DNA of 64,000 bases from CAG-217 sp963638105 (GTDB lineage Bacteria; Bacillota; Clostridia; Oscillospirales; Acutalibacteraceae): the NCBI GenBank assembly GCA_963638105.1, contig CAVHPP010000008.1, positions 1 to 64,000 of the forward strand. Reading direction: 5' to 3'. The notes beneath the pieces were generated by a model. It had not been told where the DNA came from. It searched no databases and saw only the letters and a program-made list of their open reading frames with translations. Below are positions 15,767 through 24,566 of the stretch, piece by piece. Made by a program: the position numbers and the translations under genes. Positions within the stretch are counted from its first letter, which is position 1; every line of letters starts with the position of its first letter.

Positions 15767-18319
15767 TTACTTACGCTTCTTGGCAGCCTTCTCGGCCTTG
15801 CGGCGAGCCAGTTCTGCCTTTTCTTCCTCCAGGCGCTTTGCCTCTTCCTCTGCCTCGGCCTTTTCATTGGCTTCCACATTGGCCTTTGCCGTATCGTAAA
15901 GCGCGGCAATTTCGTCAAAGTGCTTGAAGTTCTCCTGCTGGGTCAGCAGTTTCTTAGCATCCACATAGGGCTTGGCAGCACGATTAAACTGGGCGTGCTT
16001 ATCCATTTCCTGTTTGGAAAGCTTACGTACTTTCTTGCGCTCCTCGGACAGCTCTTTGATCTGCTTTTTCAGCCGCAGCACTTCGTCACGATCCTTGTCT
16101 TTCTTGGCGATGTGCATCATCTTGGCCAGTTCTTCAATCTGGTCGTCCAAACGGTCTTCCTCGTTGAAATACTTTTCAATGCTGTCAAAGCTTAACTCCA
16201 CGAACTCGCGGGCAGAGCCATAATACTTCTGGAAGGACTTGATGGCAGAGATCTGGGTCTTGGCAACCTCAATGTAGAACTTACGGATCTCTTTTTCCTC
16301 CGCAGTGGAGTGAGACATGGCCTTTGCCTTTTTCAGCTGTGCCTTTGCCTCTGCCAAAGAAGTGTTCTTAATACCGTCCAAGCCGGCGTTGAAGATCTGG
16401 GTATACACCTGAATCTGGTGCTTGCCCAGCTCAGAATCGAACTTAGACATCTCGTCCAACACAAACTGTGAGATCTTGATCTCCTCATTGAATTCCACAT
16501 CGGCGCGGTACGCCTTTTTGGCTTCCTTGCGGGCAGCCTTATCGGAAATGCTCTTGTAAGAGGATTTATCCAGCTTTTTGGGCGTGGCAACAGCCATTTC
16601 GCGGGCGTTGTTCACCAGATCGATCATCTCTACAATGTCCTTATCCTTAAGCGCCTTGTTGCCGTAGTCCTCAAAGACGGCGCGCACCTTAAGCACACGC
16701 ACATAAGACTTCTGCTTCTGCTCAGTCAAATCGTAGAAGAAGAACGGGATTACATTCATGGTGGCACCGATGGCGGCAACCAACACCAGCACCCGCAGCA
16801 GCGGGAACAGCACGCCGTTTACATCATACAATGCGGAAGATGGGTTCACAAAGTTATCCTGTCCGTTAGCCAGCTGCTGCTGCAACATTTGACCGATGGT
16901 CTGGGTGGTGCCGGGCAGCACTCTGGACATCAAGGAGCCGTCAGCGGTCACGCGCTCGGCAACCGCGGCGGTCATACCGTACTTCTCCTGCAAGGCAGGC
17001 AGCACACCGGCGGTGATCAGAGTGATCACATTACCAATAGCGGTCACGGCAGCGAACATACCGTCAATACGCTCGCCGGAGCGGTACTGCTGGTAGTCAC
17101 GGATATCCGCCTGGATGGACGGATTCAGAATATGAGCAAAGGCGCCTACTACCGCATTAAGATACAGGCAGGCCATAACGCCCCAGATCACATAATTGCG
17201 CATATTGCCGTCCGATCCGGAAGCGCCGGTAAAGAACGGATACATACAAAGAATAAACAGGATATTAAACAGGTTGGTGACCACCTGCACCTTCTTTTTA
17301 CCCCATCTGCGGATACAAAACGGCGCAAGCAGCATGCCCCAAAGGGAGGCGTTGCCGTAAATGGTGGTGATCACTGCGTATGTAGGCTGGGAGCAGGCGC
17401 CGCCGTAGTTGCACAGCCAATACAGAATATTGGCGTACGCTGTCTCCAAAAAGCCCAACCAACCGGCCAGGGAGATAATCCAGAAATACTTGTTCTTGGC
17501 TACCTCGCGCAGAGCGTCGGTAAACTTGATCTGAATAACATGGGTCTTTGCCTGAATAATCTTTTCCTGGGTATTGGCATATACCACGAACACCAGCAGC
17601 GTACCGATCACACCGATTACCGGAAAAGCGATCCGGTACACACGGATATCCGTCTGGTTTACACCGATAATACCGGCGATCACAGGGATAATGATGTTAT
17701 ACACCGTGGGTCCGAAGGAATAAATAATGCTCTTAACGGAGGCCACATCTGCACGCTCCTGAGAATTTGGAGAGAGCACATGGATCAGGTTCTCGTACGC
17801 ATCATAGAAGAAATAATAGAAGAACTGCAAGGCAATGTTAAACGCCATAACCACGGCGCACTTTGCCACATAGGTAGCGGACTTGCCTAAGATCATGCCG
17901 CTGCCTACCAACAGACCCAGCTTGTCATACGGGAACCATACCATCAATACAAAAATAATGGAACAAGGAATGCCCATACGCAACAGATACGGTCTGTACT
18001 TACCGGCCTTATTTCGCGTGTTATCAATAATATTGGCACGCAAGCCGGTGAGCGGAATACCGGAGAGTACGCCGATCACGTACATAATATACATATCCGT
18101 CATACCGATGCCGATGGTCCCGGACAGGAACACATTGGTGGCACCTAAGATACACGGAATACTCATACATACGATCAGGTATGCACCGATACCGCCAAAC
18201 GCATAAGAAGCCACTTCCTTAAAGGACATATACTTGCCCTTGGGTGGCTTTTTCCAGTAATACTTAATGTTGTCGATGAGGCCTGTGGCTTTTGCTTTCA
18301 GGCCGGTTTGTTCTGCCAT
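15767..18319 (-). CDS. GPH/MelB-type sugar:cation symporter with long C-terminal coiled coil
   Basis: This 850-residue protein has an MFS transporter of the glycoside-pentoside-hexuronide:cation type (about twelve helices, residues 30-575; YDAYENLIHVLSPNSQERA and DIRDYQQYRSGERIDGM resemble MelB/XynB-like loops). It is followed by some 270 hydrophilic, Lys/Glu/Ala-rich residues with strong coiled-coil character, ending in a K/A/R-rich tail. Normal family members are 450-500 residues, so the cytoplasmic tail is an addition. I start at 18319, with GGGGGAG upstream; the frame opens at 18373, but that lies upstream of the predicted transcription start. Substrate is probably a glycoside or sugar. 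The tail could bind a partner enzyme or scaffold. Confidence 0.85.
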   Translation of the reverse strand: MAEQTGLKAKATGLIDNIKYYWKKPPKGKYMSFKEVASYAFGGIGAYLIVCMSIPCILGATNVFLSGTIGIGMTDMYIMYVIGVLSGIPLTGLRANIIDNTRNKAGKYRPYLLRMGIPCSIIFVLMVWFPYDKLGLLVGSGMILGKSATYVAKCAVVMAFNIALQFFYYFFYDAYENLIHVLSPNSQERADVASVKSIIYSFGPTVYNIIIPVIAGIIGVNQTDIRVYRIAFPVIGVIGTLLVFVVYANTQEKIIQAKTHVIQIKFTDALREVAKNKYFWIISLAGWLGFLETAYANILYWLCNYGGACSQPTYAVITTIYGNASLWGMLLAPFCIRRWGKKKVQVVTNLFNILFILCMYPFFTGASGSDGNMRNYVIWGVMACLYLNAVVGAFAHILNPSIQADIRDYQQYRSGERIDGMFAAVTAIGNVITLITAGVLPALQEKYGMTAAVAERVTADGSLMSRVLPGTTQTIGQMLQQQLANGQDNFVNPSSALYDVNGVLFPLLRVLVLVAAIGATMNVIPFFFYDLTEQKQKSYVRVLKVRAVFEDYGNKALKDKDIVEMIDLVNNAREMAVATPKKLDKSSYKSISDKAARKEAKKAYRADVEFNEEIKISQFVLDEMSKFDSELGKHQIQVYTQIFNAGLDGIKNTSLAEAKAQLKKAKAMSHSTAEEKEIRKFYIEVAKTQISAIKSFQKYYGSAREFVELSFDSIEKYFNEEDRLDDQIEELAKMMHIAKKDKDRDEVLRLKKQIKELSEERKKVRKLSKQEMDKHAQFNRAAKPYVDAKKLLTQQENFKHFDEIAALYDTAKANVEANEKAEAEEEAKRLEEEKAELARRKAEKAAKKRK

Positions 18320-18350
18320 TGGATCTCCCCCTGTGTCATATTTCTGCAAT

Positions 18351-18379
18351 ATTATAACAAATCGATTTATCAATTACAA
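18351..18379 (-). promoter_or_regulatory. Promoter of the GPH-type transporter gene
   Basis: Minus strand: TTGTAA (18374-18379), 17 bp, TATAAT (18351-18356). The predicted start site near 18344 leaves a leader of about 25 nt and rules out the longer reading frame. The region 18380-18500 upstream shows nothing else I recognise. Confidence 0.8.
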
Positions 18380-18504
18380 CCAAAAAAGAAATTTGTCCGC
18401 AGAATTTTCTGTGCAACTTGTGAAGATTCAGGCATAAGTGGACATTTATGGAATCATCTGTCTATTATCGTCTAAAATGCGCAAAAATCATAGGCAAATG
18501 ATAC

Positions 18505-18533
18505 AAAAAAACCGCCGAAAATTTTTCGGCGGT
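18505..18533 (-). terminator. Terminator of the anSME/beta-helix operon
   Basis: A stem of about 11 bp, ACCGCCGAAAA/TTTTCGGCGGT (18511-18533), is followed on the minus strand by a T-run (18505-18510). It lies about 60 bp after the lipoprotein gene stop. A smaller hairpin, TGTGT/ACACA, lies between. Confidence 0.85.
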
Positions 18534-18590
18534 CCCAAAGCGACTGTGTGGGGTTACACAACACTTCCACTCGGTTGTTCATTTGTCTCC

Positions 18591-19508
18591 TTATAAGGTA
18601 AAGGTGGCGGTCTTGCCACTGTATAATGCGGCGGTCAGGGTGTTGCCCTCCAGGGTAAAGTACGCACAGGAGCGCAGAGCGGCATAGGGGTTCTTCTTCA
18701 TCTTCACTGCCGGCGCCTTTTCATCATCCGAGTAGGTAAAGCCCTTTTGCAGTCCGCCGGTTTGCAGTTCCTTATCCGTCATGGCAAAGCAGGTCAGCCC
18801 CTCCCCTTTGCGCACAGACAGCTCCGTTGCCACATCAAAGTTATACACCGTGTTGCCCAAGGCGCAACGGGTAAAGTACCAGGGGTTACCGGCGGCGTCC
18901 TTGCCGACGATATGCCCGGCGTCCACCCCGCCCTGTTGCAGCAGGAACTCAAACATACCGCTGATGGCGGCGCTCATGCCCTTGCCCTGCAAAATAGCAG
19001 TGTAGGCGTCGGTTACGCTGTCGTCATAAGCCGTGTGGGTTGCCACATAGTGGTACACATGGAGGAGATACACATTGTTGCTCACCGTGCCCTTGCCGCA
19101 GGCTTTCAGAATGGTATTGACCTTTTGCGCAAAGGCGCCCACCAGCCGGCGATGCGTATCCGTATCGTTCTTATATTTGATGGTCACACCGGAATTGTCG
19201 CTGTTCACGGAAACAGTGTCCACCAGCGCCATCAGTGGAAAGCCGGTGTACAGCAGCCGGTTCACATCGTCCATCATATCCGTATTCACCCGCACGGACA
19301 CGCCGCCCTCTGCAATGGCTTTGGCGATCTTTTCATACGCCCGCACAGCGCTGGGATCCGTCTGCGCATAATGGCTGTCATACGTATAAGCCAGGGTGTA
19401 GGCGGCAGGCGCAGCCGTTGTCGTCTCCTCCTTGCCATCCTTCGAGCAGGCAGAAAACAGTCCCACCGTCAGCACCAGTGCCAGCAGTACAGAAATCGTC
19501 TTTTTCAT
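18591..19508 (-). CDS. Lipoprotein with degenerate transglutaminase-like domain
   Basis: This 305-residue exported lipoprotein begins with a signal peptide ending LFSAC (lipidated Cys about residue 21) and a short Thr/Ala linker. The segment from YHYVATHTAYDD through FEFLLQQGGVDAGHIVG, WYFTRCALGNTVYNFDVA follows the transglutaminase-like order (helix, Cys helix, His strand, Asp strand). The catalytic Cys position reads GKGMSAAI and the His position is not His, so the triad looks lost and a binding role is likelier than catalysis. The start at 19508 has GAGGTG overlapping the end of the radical SAM gene; a longer frame to 19649 is just its shadow. It is the last gene of a four-gene operon. Confidence 0.7.
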   Translation of the reverse strand: MKKTISVLLALVLTVGLFSACSKDGKEETTTAAPAAYTLAYTYDSHYAQTDPSAVRAYEKIAKAIAEGGVSVRVNTDMMDDVNRLLYTGFPLMALVDTVSVNSDNSGVTIKYKNDTDTHRRLVGAFAQKVNTILKACGKGTVSNNVYLLHVYHYVATHTAYDDSVTDAYTAILQGKGMSAAISGMFEFLLQQGGVDAGHIVGKDAAGNPWYFTRCALGNTVYNFDVATELSVRKGEGLTCFAMTDKELQTGGLQKGFTYSDDEKAPAVKMKKNPYAALRSCAYFTLEGNTLTAALYSGKTATFTL

Positions 19509-19516
19509 AAAACACC

Positions 19517-20590
19517 TCAACGCAGTTGAGCAAACAAATGCTCCGTATTTGCAAAAAAAGTTTGGTAAGCCCGGCAGTAATCCGTGCCTACTCGGTTGCG
19601 CTTGCAGCCGCCGCCTCGACAAAGGGAGAACCAGCGGCAGGTCTTGCACGCCGGGGGCAGCTGAAAAGAATTCTTTAAGAATTCCACCATCTTTTCACTA
19701 TGGAAAAAGCCGTCAAAGTCCCCGGTGCAGATATTGCCCAGGTACCAATCATCGGTACAGTAAAAATCACAGGGGTAGGTGCTGCCGTCCGCCTCCACCA
19801 CAAACTGGGTGGCGCAGGTGCCGTTCATACCGCACTGCTCTGCGTTCTGCCCCCGGGCCAGCAACAAGTAATTGTCAAACATACGCACGGACACCGGGTT
19901 ACCCCGCAGGGCGTCGTTGGCATACAGCTTAAACCCCTGCTGCAAAAAGGCGGCGTAGTCGTCATCGGTCATAAACAGATCCTCCGGCGCGTCCATGGCA
20001 AAGGGGCGCAGGCAGGGTATGTACTGCAAGTGGTGCAACCCCTGCTGCTTAAAGAAGCGATAGGACGATCGCACATGGGTAGCGCCGTAGGCGGTAAGCA
20101 CCGAAAGAATATTAAAAGGCACGCCCCGCCGAGCCAGCAGCTGCACACCGCGAAGCACATCGTCAAAGGAGCTGCGCCCGTCCGGGTACACCCGGTAACG
20201 GTTGCCCTCCCGGTCGCCGTCCAGAGACACGCCCACCAAGCAGCCGTATTCCAAAAACAGGTCGCACCATTCGTCATCGATCAGCGTGCCGTTGGTCTGC
20301 ACGCAAAACCGGACGGTCACGCCGGGGCGCTGCCGTTCTTTGCAAGCGGAGAAGAAAAAACGGAAAAAGTCTTTCCCCGCCAGCAGCGGTTCCCCACCCT
20401 GAAAGGTAAAATACACCGGTCCGTCCCCGGCAAAAGCCAGGGCCTTGTCCATCACCTGCAAGGCGGTGTCCCGGGTCATATAGCCCTTGTTCTCCGTCTG
20501 CCGGGTAGCGGCCAGGTCGTGGTAAAAGCAGTATTTACACCGCAGATTGCAGTTGCCGGAAGCCGGCTTGAGCATCACTGAAATGGGCAT
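19517..20590 (-). CDS. Radical SAM/SPASM protein, anaerobic sulfatase-maturating enzyme-like
   Basis: This 357-residue protein starts MPISVMLKPASGNCNLRCKY, nearly the N-terminus of clostridial anSME. Cys14, Cys18 and Cys21 (CNLRCKYC) ligate the radical SAM cluster. The C-terminal SPASM region carries CGMNGTC, YPCDFYC and CKTCRWFSLCRGGGC, enough Cys for two auxiliary clusters. anSMEs oxidise a Cys or Ser of sulfatases to formylglycine. No sulfatase lies in this window, so the substrate is either encoded elsewhere or is a different protein or peptide. GGAGG precedes the ATG, 11 bp after the sir2 stop. Confidence 0.85.
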   Translation of the reverse strand: MPISVMLKPASGNCNLRCKYCFYHDLAATRQTENKGYMTRDTALQVMDKALAFAGDGPVYFTFQGGEPLLAGKDFFRFFFSACKERQRPGVTVRFCVQTNGTLIDDEWCDLFLEYGCLVGVSLDGDREGNRYRVYPDGRSSFDDVLRGVQLLARRGVPFNILSVLTAYGATHVRSSYRFFKQQGLHHLQYIPCLRPFAMDAPEDLFMTDDDYAAFLQQGFKLYANDALRGNPVSVRMFDNYLLLARGQNAEQCGMNGTCATQFVVEADGSTYPCDFYCTDDWYLGNICTGDFDGFFHSEKMVEFLKNSFQLPPACKTCRWFSLCRGGGCKRNRVGTDYCRAYQTFFANTEHLFAQLR

Positions 20591-20601
20591 AAGCGCCTCC
20601 G

Positions 20602-21312
20602 TTAGCGTACTTGAATTTGGGACAGCACCTGCCCCACCTTTTGGTGCAGCACCAGGTCTGCCAACTTGTCCGCCGGGGTCGGATCCCGGTTAATGAGCAC
20701 AAAATGATCCCCCTGAAAGTAGCGGATAAAGCCCGCTGCCGGGTACACAGAAAGAGAGGTACCCGCCACAATCAGGCAGTCCGCCCGGGCGATGGCGTCC
20801 ACCGCGCCCTCTACGGTCTGTTGGTCAAGCCCCTCCTCATACAGCACCACATCCGGCTTGATGATCCCGCCGCAGGTGCACCGGGGTATACCGGCAGCCT
20901 CTGCCACCGCCTCCACACCATAGGCCTTGCCGCAGCGCATACAGTGATTGCGCAGCACGGAGCCGTGGAGCTCATATACCGTGCGGCTGCCTGCCGCCTG
21001 GTGCAGGCCGTCAATATTCTGGGTCACCACAGCGGCACACTTGCCCGCCTGCTCCAGTTCTGCCAATTTGTAATGGGCAGCGTTGGGCTTGGCGTTCGGG
21101 CACAGCATTTTGCTGCGGTAAAAGCGGTAAAATTCCGCCGGGTTCTCGTCAAAAAAGCTGCGAGAAAGGATCTGCTCCGGCGGGTAGTCGTATTGTTGAT
21201 GATACAAACCGTCCACACTGCGAAAGTCCGGAATGCCGCTCTCGGTAGACACCCCGGCGCCGCCGAAAAAGACGATCCGCCCGGCGCTGTCTATGATCTC
21301 TTGTAAAGTCAT
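20602..21312 (-). CDS. NAD-dependent protein deacylase, Sir2 family
   Basis: This 236-residue sirtuin has the NAD-binding GAGVSTESGIPDF (18-30), TQNIDGLH with the catalytic-region His in YELHGS, a four-Cys zinc site (CMRCG and CTCGG) and GTSLSVYPAAGF. It removes acyl groups from lysines using NAD. I start at 21312 (MTLQEI); the frame extends to 21531, but the extra 73 residues are Gly/Arg-rich shadow of the upstream gene. The start overlaps the beta-helix gene stop by four bases. Why a sirtuin sits between a secreted protein and an anSME is unclear. Confidence 0.9.
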   Translation of the reverse strand: MTLQEIIDSAGRIVFFGGAGVSTESGIPDFRSVDGLYHQQYDYPPEQILSRSFFDENPAEFYRFYRSKMLCPNAKPNAAHYKLAELEQAGKCAAVVTQNIDGLHQAAGSRTVYELHGSVLRNHCMRCGKAYGVEAVAEAAGIPRCTCGGIIKPDVVLYEEGLDQQTVEGAVDAIARADCLIVAGTSLSVYPAAGFIRYFQGDHFVLINRDPTPADKLADLVLHQKVGQVLSQIQVR

Positions 21313-23294
21313 TTGGTTATCCTCACCACTGCGCGCACCGTGGGGCTTTCCGCGGTCACGCCGTTTGTTTTGGTTTGCGCCACCAGACGATAGGCGGCGG
21401 TTTTGCCCCGCTTGGGGGCTGTGTCGATATAGCGGGTGCCGGTAAGCGTTGCCACCCGGCGGTATTTGCCGTGGGTGCTGCCGTCCCTGCGGTACAGCAC
21501 ATACTGCTTGGCGCCGGGCACCGCTTTCCATTGCAGGGCGATCTTGCCCTTATTTTTGCCGCTGCGGATCCGGCCGCCTGCCAGGCGGGTACTGCTTAAG
21601 GTTGAGAACTTCATATTCTTGCTGCCTTGGGCAATCCCCTGCCCCTTGGTGTTGCCGGTAAGCCGATCGCCCACGGCGGTCAAGGTGGTTCCCGGCTGGG
21701 AGCTGATCCCATAGCGCTTGCAGCCGCTGATCCGGTTGCTGCCGGTGGCGGCCGTGCTCTTCTCCGCCAGGCAAATGCCGTTATGACCCATTGCCTGAAT
21801 GGTATTGCGCAGCAGGCGCGCCTTTTTGCTTCGCTGCACAAAAATGCCGTTGGTGGCCCCGGTGCGAATGGTGTTTTCCGTCACCTCTACCCCGTTGCTG
21901 TCCACAATGCAAACGGCACTGGAGCGGCTGTTTGTTACCGTGTTGCTCCGCAGCTCGTTGCTGTGGGAGGCGTCCATACACTTCAGCCCGTTGTGTAGGG
22001 CGGTGCAAGTATTTTTCTCGATCAAATTACCACTGCTGCCGTGAAGGAGAATTCCCACAGTGGTCTCCGCCGCCGCACCGCTATGGGTAATGCGGTTGTC
22101 TGCAAGCGTGCAGTTTTGCAGATCGGTGCCGGTGATCCCGCCGCCGGTGGTGGTAATGGTGTTACCACTGACCGTCAGGTTATAGACTGCATAATTTCCG
22201 GCAGGCATTTTGCCGGCGGCCTTGCCGCCGTACAGAAACATACCCCTGGGCTTGTCCATCTCCGCTGTTTGACAAACGGAGATGGTATTGTCGGTAATGC
22301 GGCTGCCGCAGTCCGTATTGCGCTTACCCAGCACCTTGCCGCTGCCGTCTGTGAACACATCGGTCACGCCGCTGTTTTTGCACATATAATATGCCACGCC
22401 CCGACCGCAGTCGGTGATGGTGTTCTTCTCGATCACCGTGTCCACATAATTGGTGCACACAATGGCCGTGCCTTGCAGGCGCCGAAAGGTGTTGCCACGA
22501 ATGGTAATGCCCTTCTGATACCGCCCGGCAAAAGCGTTGCGGGTGCCTACCCCGCAGATCAGGTCCTGAAACGTGCAGTCCTCTACGGTGATCTTTTGGT
22601 TCATCGTGCCGTCATAGGCCGGAAAGTTGGCGAAGTGCCGATTTTTCTCTAAAATATCAATTTGCAGCGCCTCCGCACTGCTCTCCGTTTGATTGGTCTG
22701 ACCGGAGAACAGGCAGTTTACGAACCGCACATTGTACCCGGCGGCCAATTCTGCGTGGTGGGAGTCTGTGTTGTTGAGAAATGCCGTGCCGTCCACGGTC
22801 ACATTCTTGCAATGCGCCAGGCGCAGCAGGCAGGAGCCGTTGGTATTGCCCGGCGCGTAATCCAGCGTGCCGCCCCGCAGCGTGCAGTTCTCCAACGCAG
22901 AATATCCGGTGTAGTCCTTGCCGGTACGGTCCCGATTGGGTGAAATAAAGATGTTGCCCTTGCCTGCATTGGCATTGAGTAGGGTCACCCCTGTCAGGTT
23001 CAGGGTCATATCAGACGCCAGCACAGCGCTCTTTGTCATTCGATATTTCCCGGGGGTCACGGTAACCGTGCAGGTGCCGTAGGCGCCGCTGCGCACCGTG
23101 TCCAGCGCCGATTGCAGCGCCGGGCAGGCATTCTCCGGGTCAATAGGTGCAGTGTAGCGCACCTGCCCGCAGCTGTCCCGCACGGTCACGCTCTCCCCGG
23201 CATAAGCGGCAAAGGGTGCGCCCGCCACTGCCAGTAGCAGCCAAAAGGCCAAAAACAACGGCAGACCCCGGCGAAAAAATCGCATTTTTTGCAT
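21309..23294 (-). CDS. Secreted right-handed beta-helix protein with C-terminal fibronectin-III-like domain
   Basis: This 661-residue exported protein has a signal peptide (to about residue 32, ending AYAG). Many pectate-lyase-like rungs span about 60-560 (ITVEDCTF, ITIRGNTF, TVIEKNTITDC, LTVSGNTIT, VEVTENTI and similar). The last 95 residues look like a fibronectin type III or similar beta-sandwich (GKIALQWKAVPGAKQYVLYRR). The fold suggests polysaccharide binding or cleavage; no catalytic residues can be assigned. No lipobox or sortase motif is seen, so it is probably released. It is the first gene of the operon with sir2, the anSME-like gene and the lipoprotein. Confidence 0.8.
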   Translation of the reverse strand: MQKMRFFRRGLPLFLAFWLLLAVAGAPFAAYAGESVTVRDSCGQVRYTAPIDPENACPALQSALDTVRSGAYGTCTVTVTPGKYRMTKSAVLASDMTLNLTGVTLLNANAGKGNIFISPNRDRTGKDYTGYSALENCTLRGGTLDYAPGNTNGSCLLRLAHCKNVTVDGTAFLNNTDSHHAELAAGYNVRFVNCLFSGQTNQTESSAEALQIDILEKNRHFANFPAYDGTMNQKITVEDCTFQDLICGVGTRNAFAGRYQKGITIRGNTFRRLQGTAIVCTNYVDTVIEKNTITDCGRGVAYYMCKNSGVTDVFTDGSGKVLGKRNTDCGSRITDNTISVCQTAEMDKPRGMFLYGGKAAGKMPAGNYAVYNLTVSGNTITTTGGGITGTDLQNCTLADNRITHSGAAAETTVGILLHGSSGNLIEKNTCTALHNGLKCMDASHSNELRSNTVTNSRSSAVCIVDSNGVEVTENTIRTGATNGIFVQRSKKARLLRNTIQAMGHNGICLAEKSTAATGSNRISGCKRYGISSQPGTTLTAVGDRLTGNTKGQGIAQGSKNMKFSTLSSTRLAGGRIRSGKNKGKIALQWKAVPGAKQYVLYRRDGSTHGKYRRVATLTGTRYIDTAPKRGKTAAYRLVAQTKTNGVTAESPTVRAVVRITK

Positions 23295-23332
23295 AAAAAC
23301 TAAAAACTCCCTCTTTACTTCTATTCCTGTAT

Positions 23333-23361
23333 ATATTAGTATAGTAGACTGAAAGTGTCAA
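23333..23361 (-). promoter_or_regulatory. Promoter of the beta-helix/sir2/anSME/lipoprotein operon
   Basis: Minus strand: TTGACA (23356-23361), 17 bp, TAATAT (23333-23338). It lies in the 85-bp gap between this operon and the divergent mnmA. Confidence 0.8.
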
Positions 23362-23379
23362 GAAAGCAGGTGCGTTTTT

Positions 23380-24447
23380 TTGAAAAAAGCATTGATCGCC
23401 ATGAGCGGCGGCGTGGACAGCTCCGTGGCCGCCAAGCTGATGTTGGACGCCGGGTACGACTGTATGGGCGCCACCATGAAACTGTTTGACAGCGACGATA
23501 TTTTGATGGCCCAGCGGGAAAAGACCTGCTGCTCTCTGTCCGATGTGGAGGACGCCCGCAGCGTGGCCCGCCGACTGGGTATGCCCTACCAAGTGTTCAA
23601 TTTTAAGGGTGACTTTAAGGAAAAGGTCATTGATAAATTTATTGCCACCTATGAGGCAGGCGGCACCCCCAACCCCTGCATTGACTGCAACAAGTGCTTA
23701 AAATTTGACACCCTGTGTCGCCGCGCCATTACCCTGGGCTACGACTATGTGGTCACCGGCCACTACGCCCGCATTGACTGCGTGGACGGCCGCTATCGGC
23801 TGCGCAAGGCGCTGGACGACAAAAAGGATCAAAGCTATGTGCTCTATAATCTGTCCCAGGAGCAGCTGGCCCACACCCTGTTCCCCCTGGGTGAGCTGCA
23901 TAAGGACCAAGTGCGCGCCATTGCAGAGGAAAACGGCTTTATCAACGCCCACAAAAGAGAGAGCCAGGACATTTGCTTTGTGCCGGACGGAGACTATGCC
24001 GCCTTTATTGAAAGCTATACCGGCCGCCACTATCCCCCCGGGGATTTTGTGGACACCCAGGGAAATGTGCTGGGCCGCCACAAAGGCATTATTCGCTACA
24101 CCATCGGCCAGCGCCGAGGGCTGGGTCTTGCGCTGCCAGCGCCGCTGTATGTGTGCAAGAAGGATCCGGAAAGCAACACGGTGACCCTGTGCCCCAACGA
24201 CCAACTGAACAGTACGGTGGTGCGGGTGACCGAGTTCAACTGGCTGAGCATTGCAGCGCCTACCGAACCGCTGCACGCTGCTGCCAAGATCCGCTACAAT
24301 ATGCACCAGGCGCCCTGCACCGTGGAGGTGCTGCCCGGCGGCGATGTGCAGCTGACCTTTGACGCGCCGCAACGGGCGGTGACCCCCGGCCAGGCTGCCG
24401 TTGTTTATGACGGCGACACGGTACTGGGCGGCGGACGCATTATGTAA
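23380..24447 (+). CDS. mnmA: tRNA-specific 2-thiouridylase MnmA
   Basis: This 355-residue enzyme thiolates U34 in the wobble position of Lys, Glu and Gln tRNAs, using persulfide sulfur from a cysteine desulfurase. The ATP-PP loop MSGGVDSS (8-15) and NPCIDCNKC with a catalytic Cys are visible, as is the second Cys in DICFVPDGDY. It starts with TTG at 23380, with AGGTG upstream; the next in-frame ATG is inside the ATP loop and would destroy it. No terminator was found after the stop. Confidence 0.95.
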   Translation: MKKALIAMSGGVDSSVAAKLMLDAGYDCMGATMKLFDSDDILMAQREKTCCSLSDVEDARSVARRLGMPYQVFNFKGDFKEKVIDKFIATYEAGGTPNPCIDCNKCLKFDTLCRRAITLGYDYVVTGHYARIDCVDGRYRLRKALDDKKDQSYVLYNLSQEQLAHTLFPLGELHKDQVRAIAEENGFINAHKRESQDICFVPDGDYAAFIESYTGRHYPPGDFVDTQGNVLGRHKGIIRYTIGQRRGLGLALPAPLYVCKKDPESNTVTLCPNDQLNSTVVRVTEFNWLSIAAPTEPLHAAAKIRYNMHQAPCTVEVLPGGDVQLTFDAPQRAVTPGQAAVVYDGDTVLGGGRIM

Positions 24448-24483
24448 CTGCAATTTATCACTTTAACTTGCTAAAGAATTTCG

Positions 24484-24512
24484 TTGACAAAGCCCGCCTG
24501 CGGTGCTATAAT
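24484..24512 (+). promoter_or_regulatory. Promoter of the GldA-like dehydrogenase / TrpXYZ-type / xth operon
   Basis: TTGACA (24484-24489), 17 bp, TATAAT (24507-24512): a full consensus. The 50-nt leader ends with a small AGGAT/ATCCT hairpin (24553-24566) directly before the ATG that pairs with part of the ribosome-binding site. Confidence 0.92.
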
Positions 24513-24566
24513 TTTCACACAGTCCTATAAGAGGATTATAAGTAAGTCGGGAAGGATCTAAATCCT

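Noticed and set aside
16889..17890. 333-codon plus-strand open frame opposite the GPH transporter
   Set aside because: Antisense of twelve conserved membrane helices; residue mix (Gly/His/Asn) is typical of shadow translation.
24553..24566. Riboswitch in the leader of the GldA-like gene
   Set aside because: Only a 5-bp AGGAT/ATCCT stem; too small and without conserved neighbours to call more than a weak translational hairpin.
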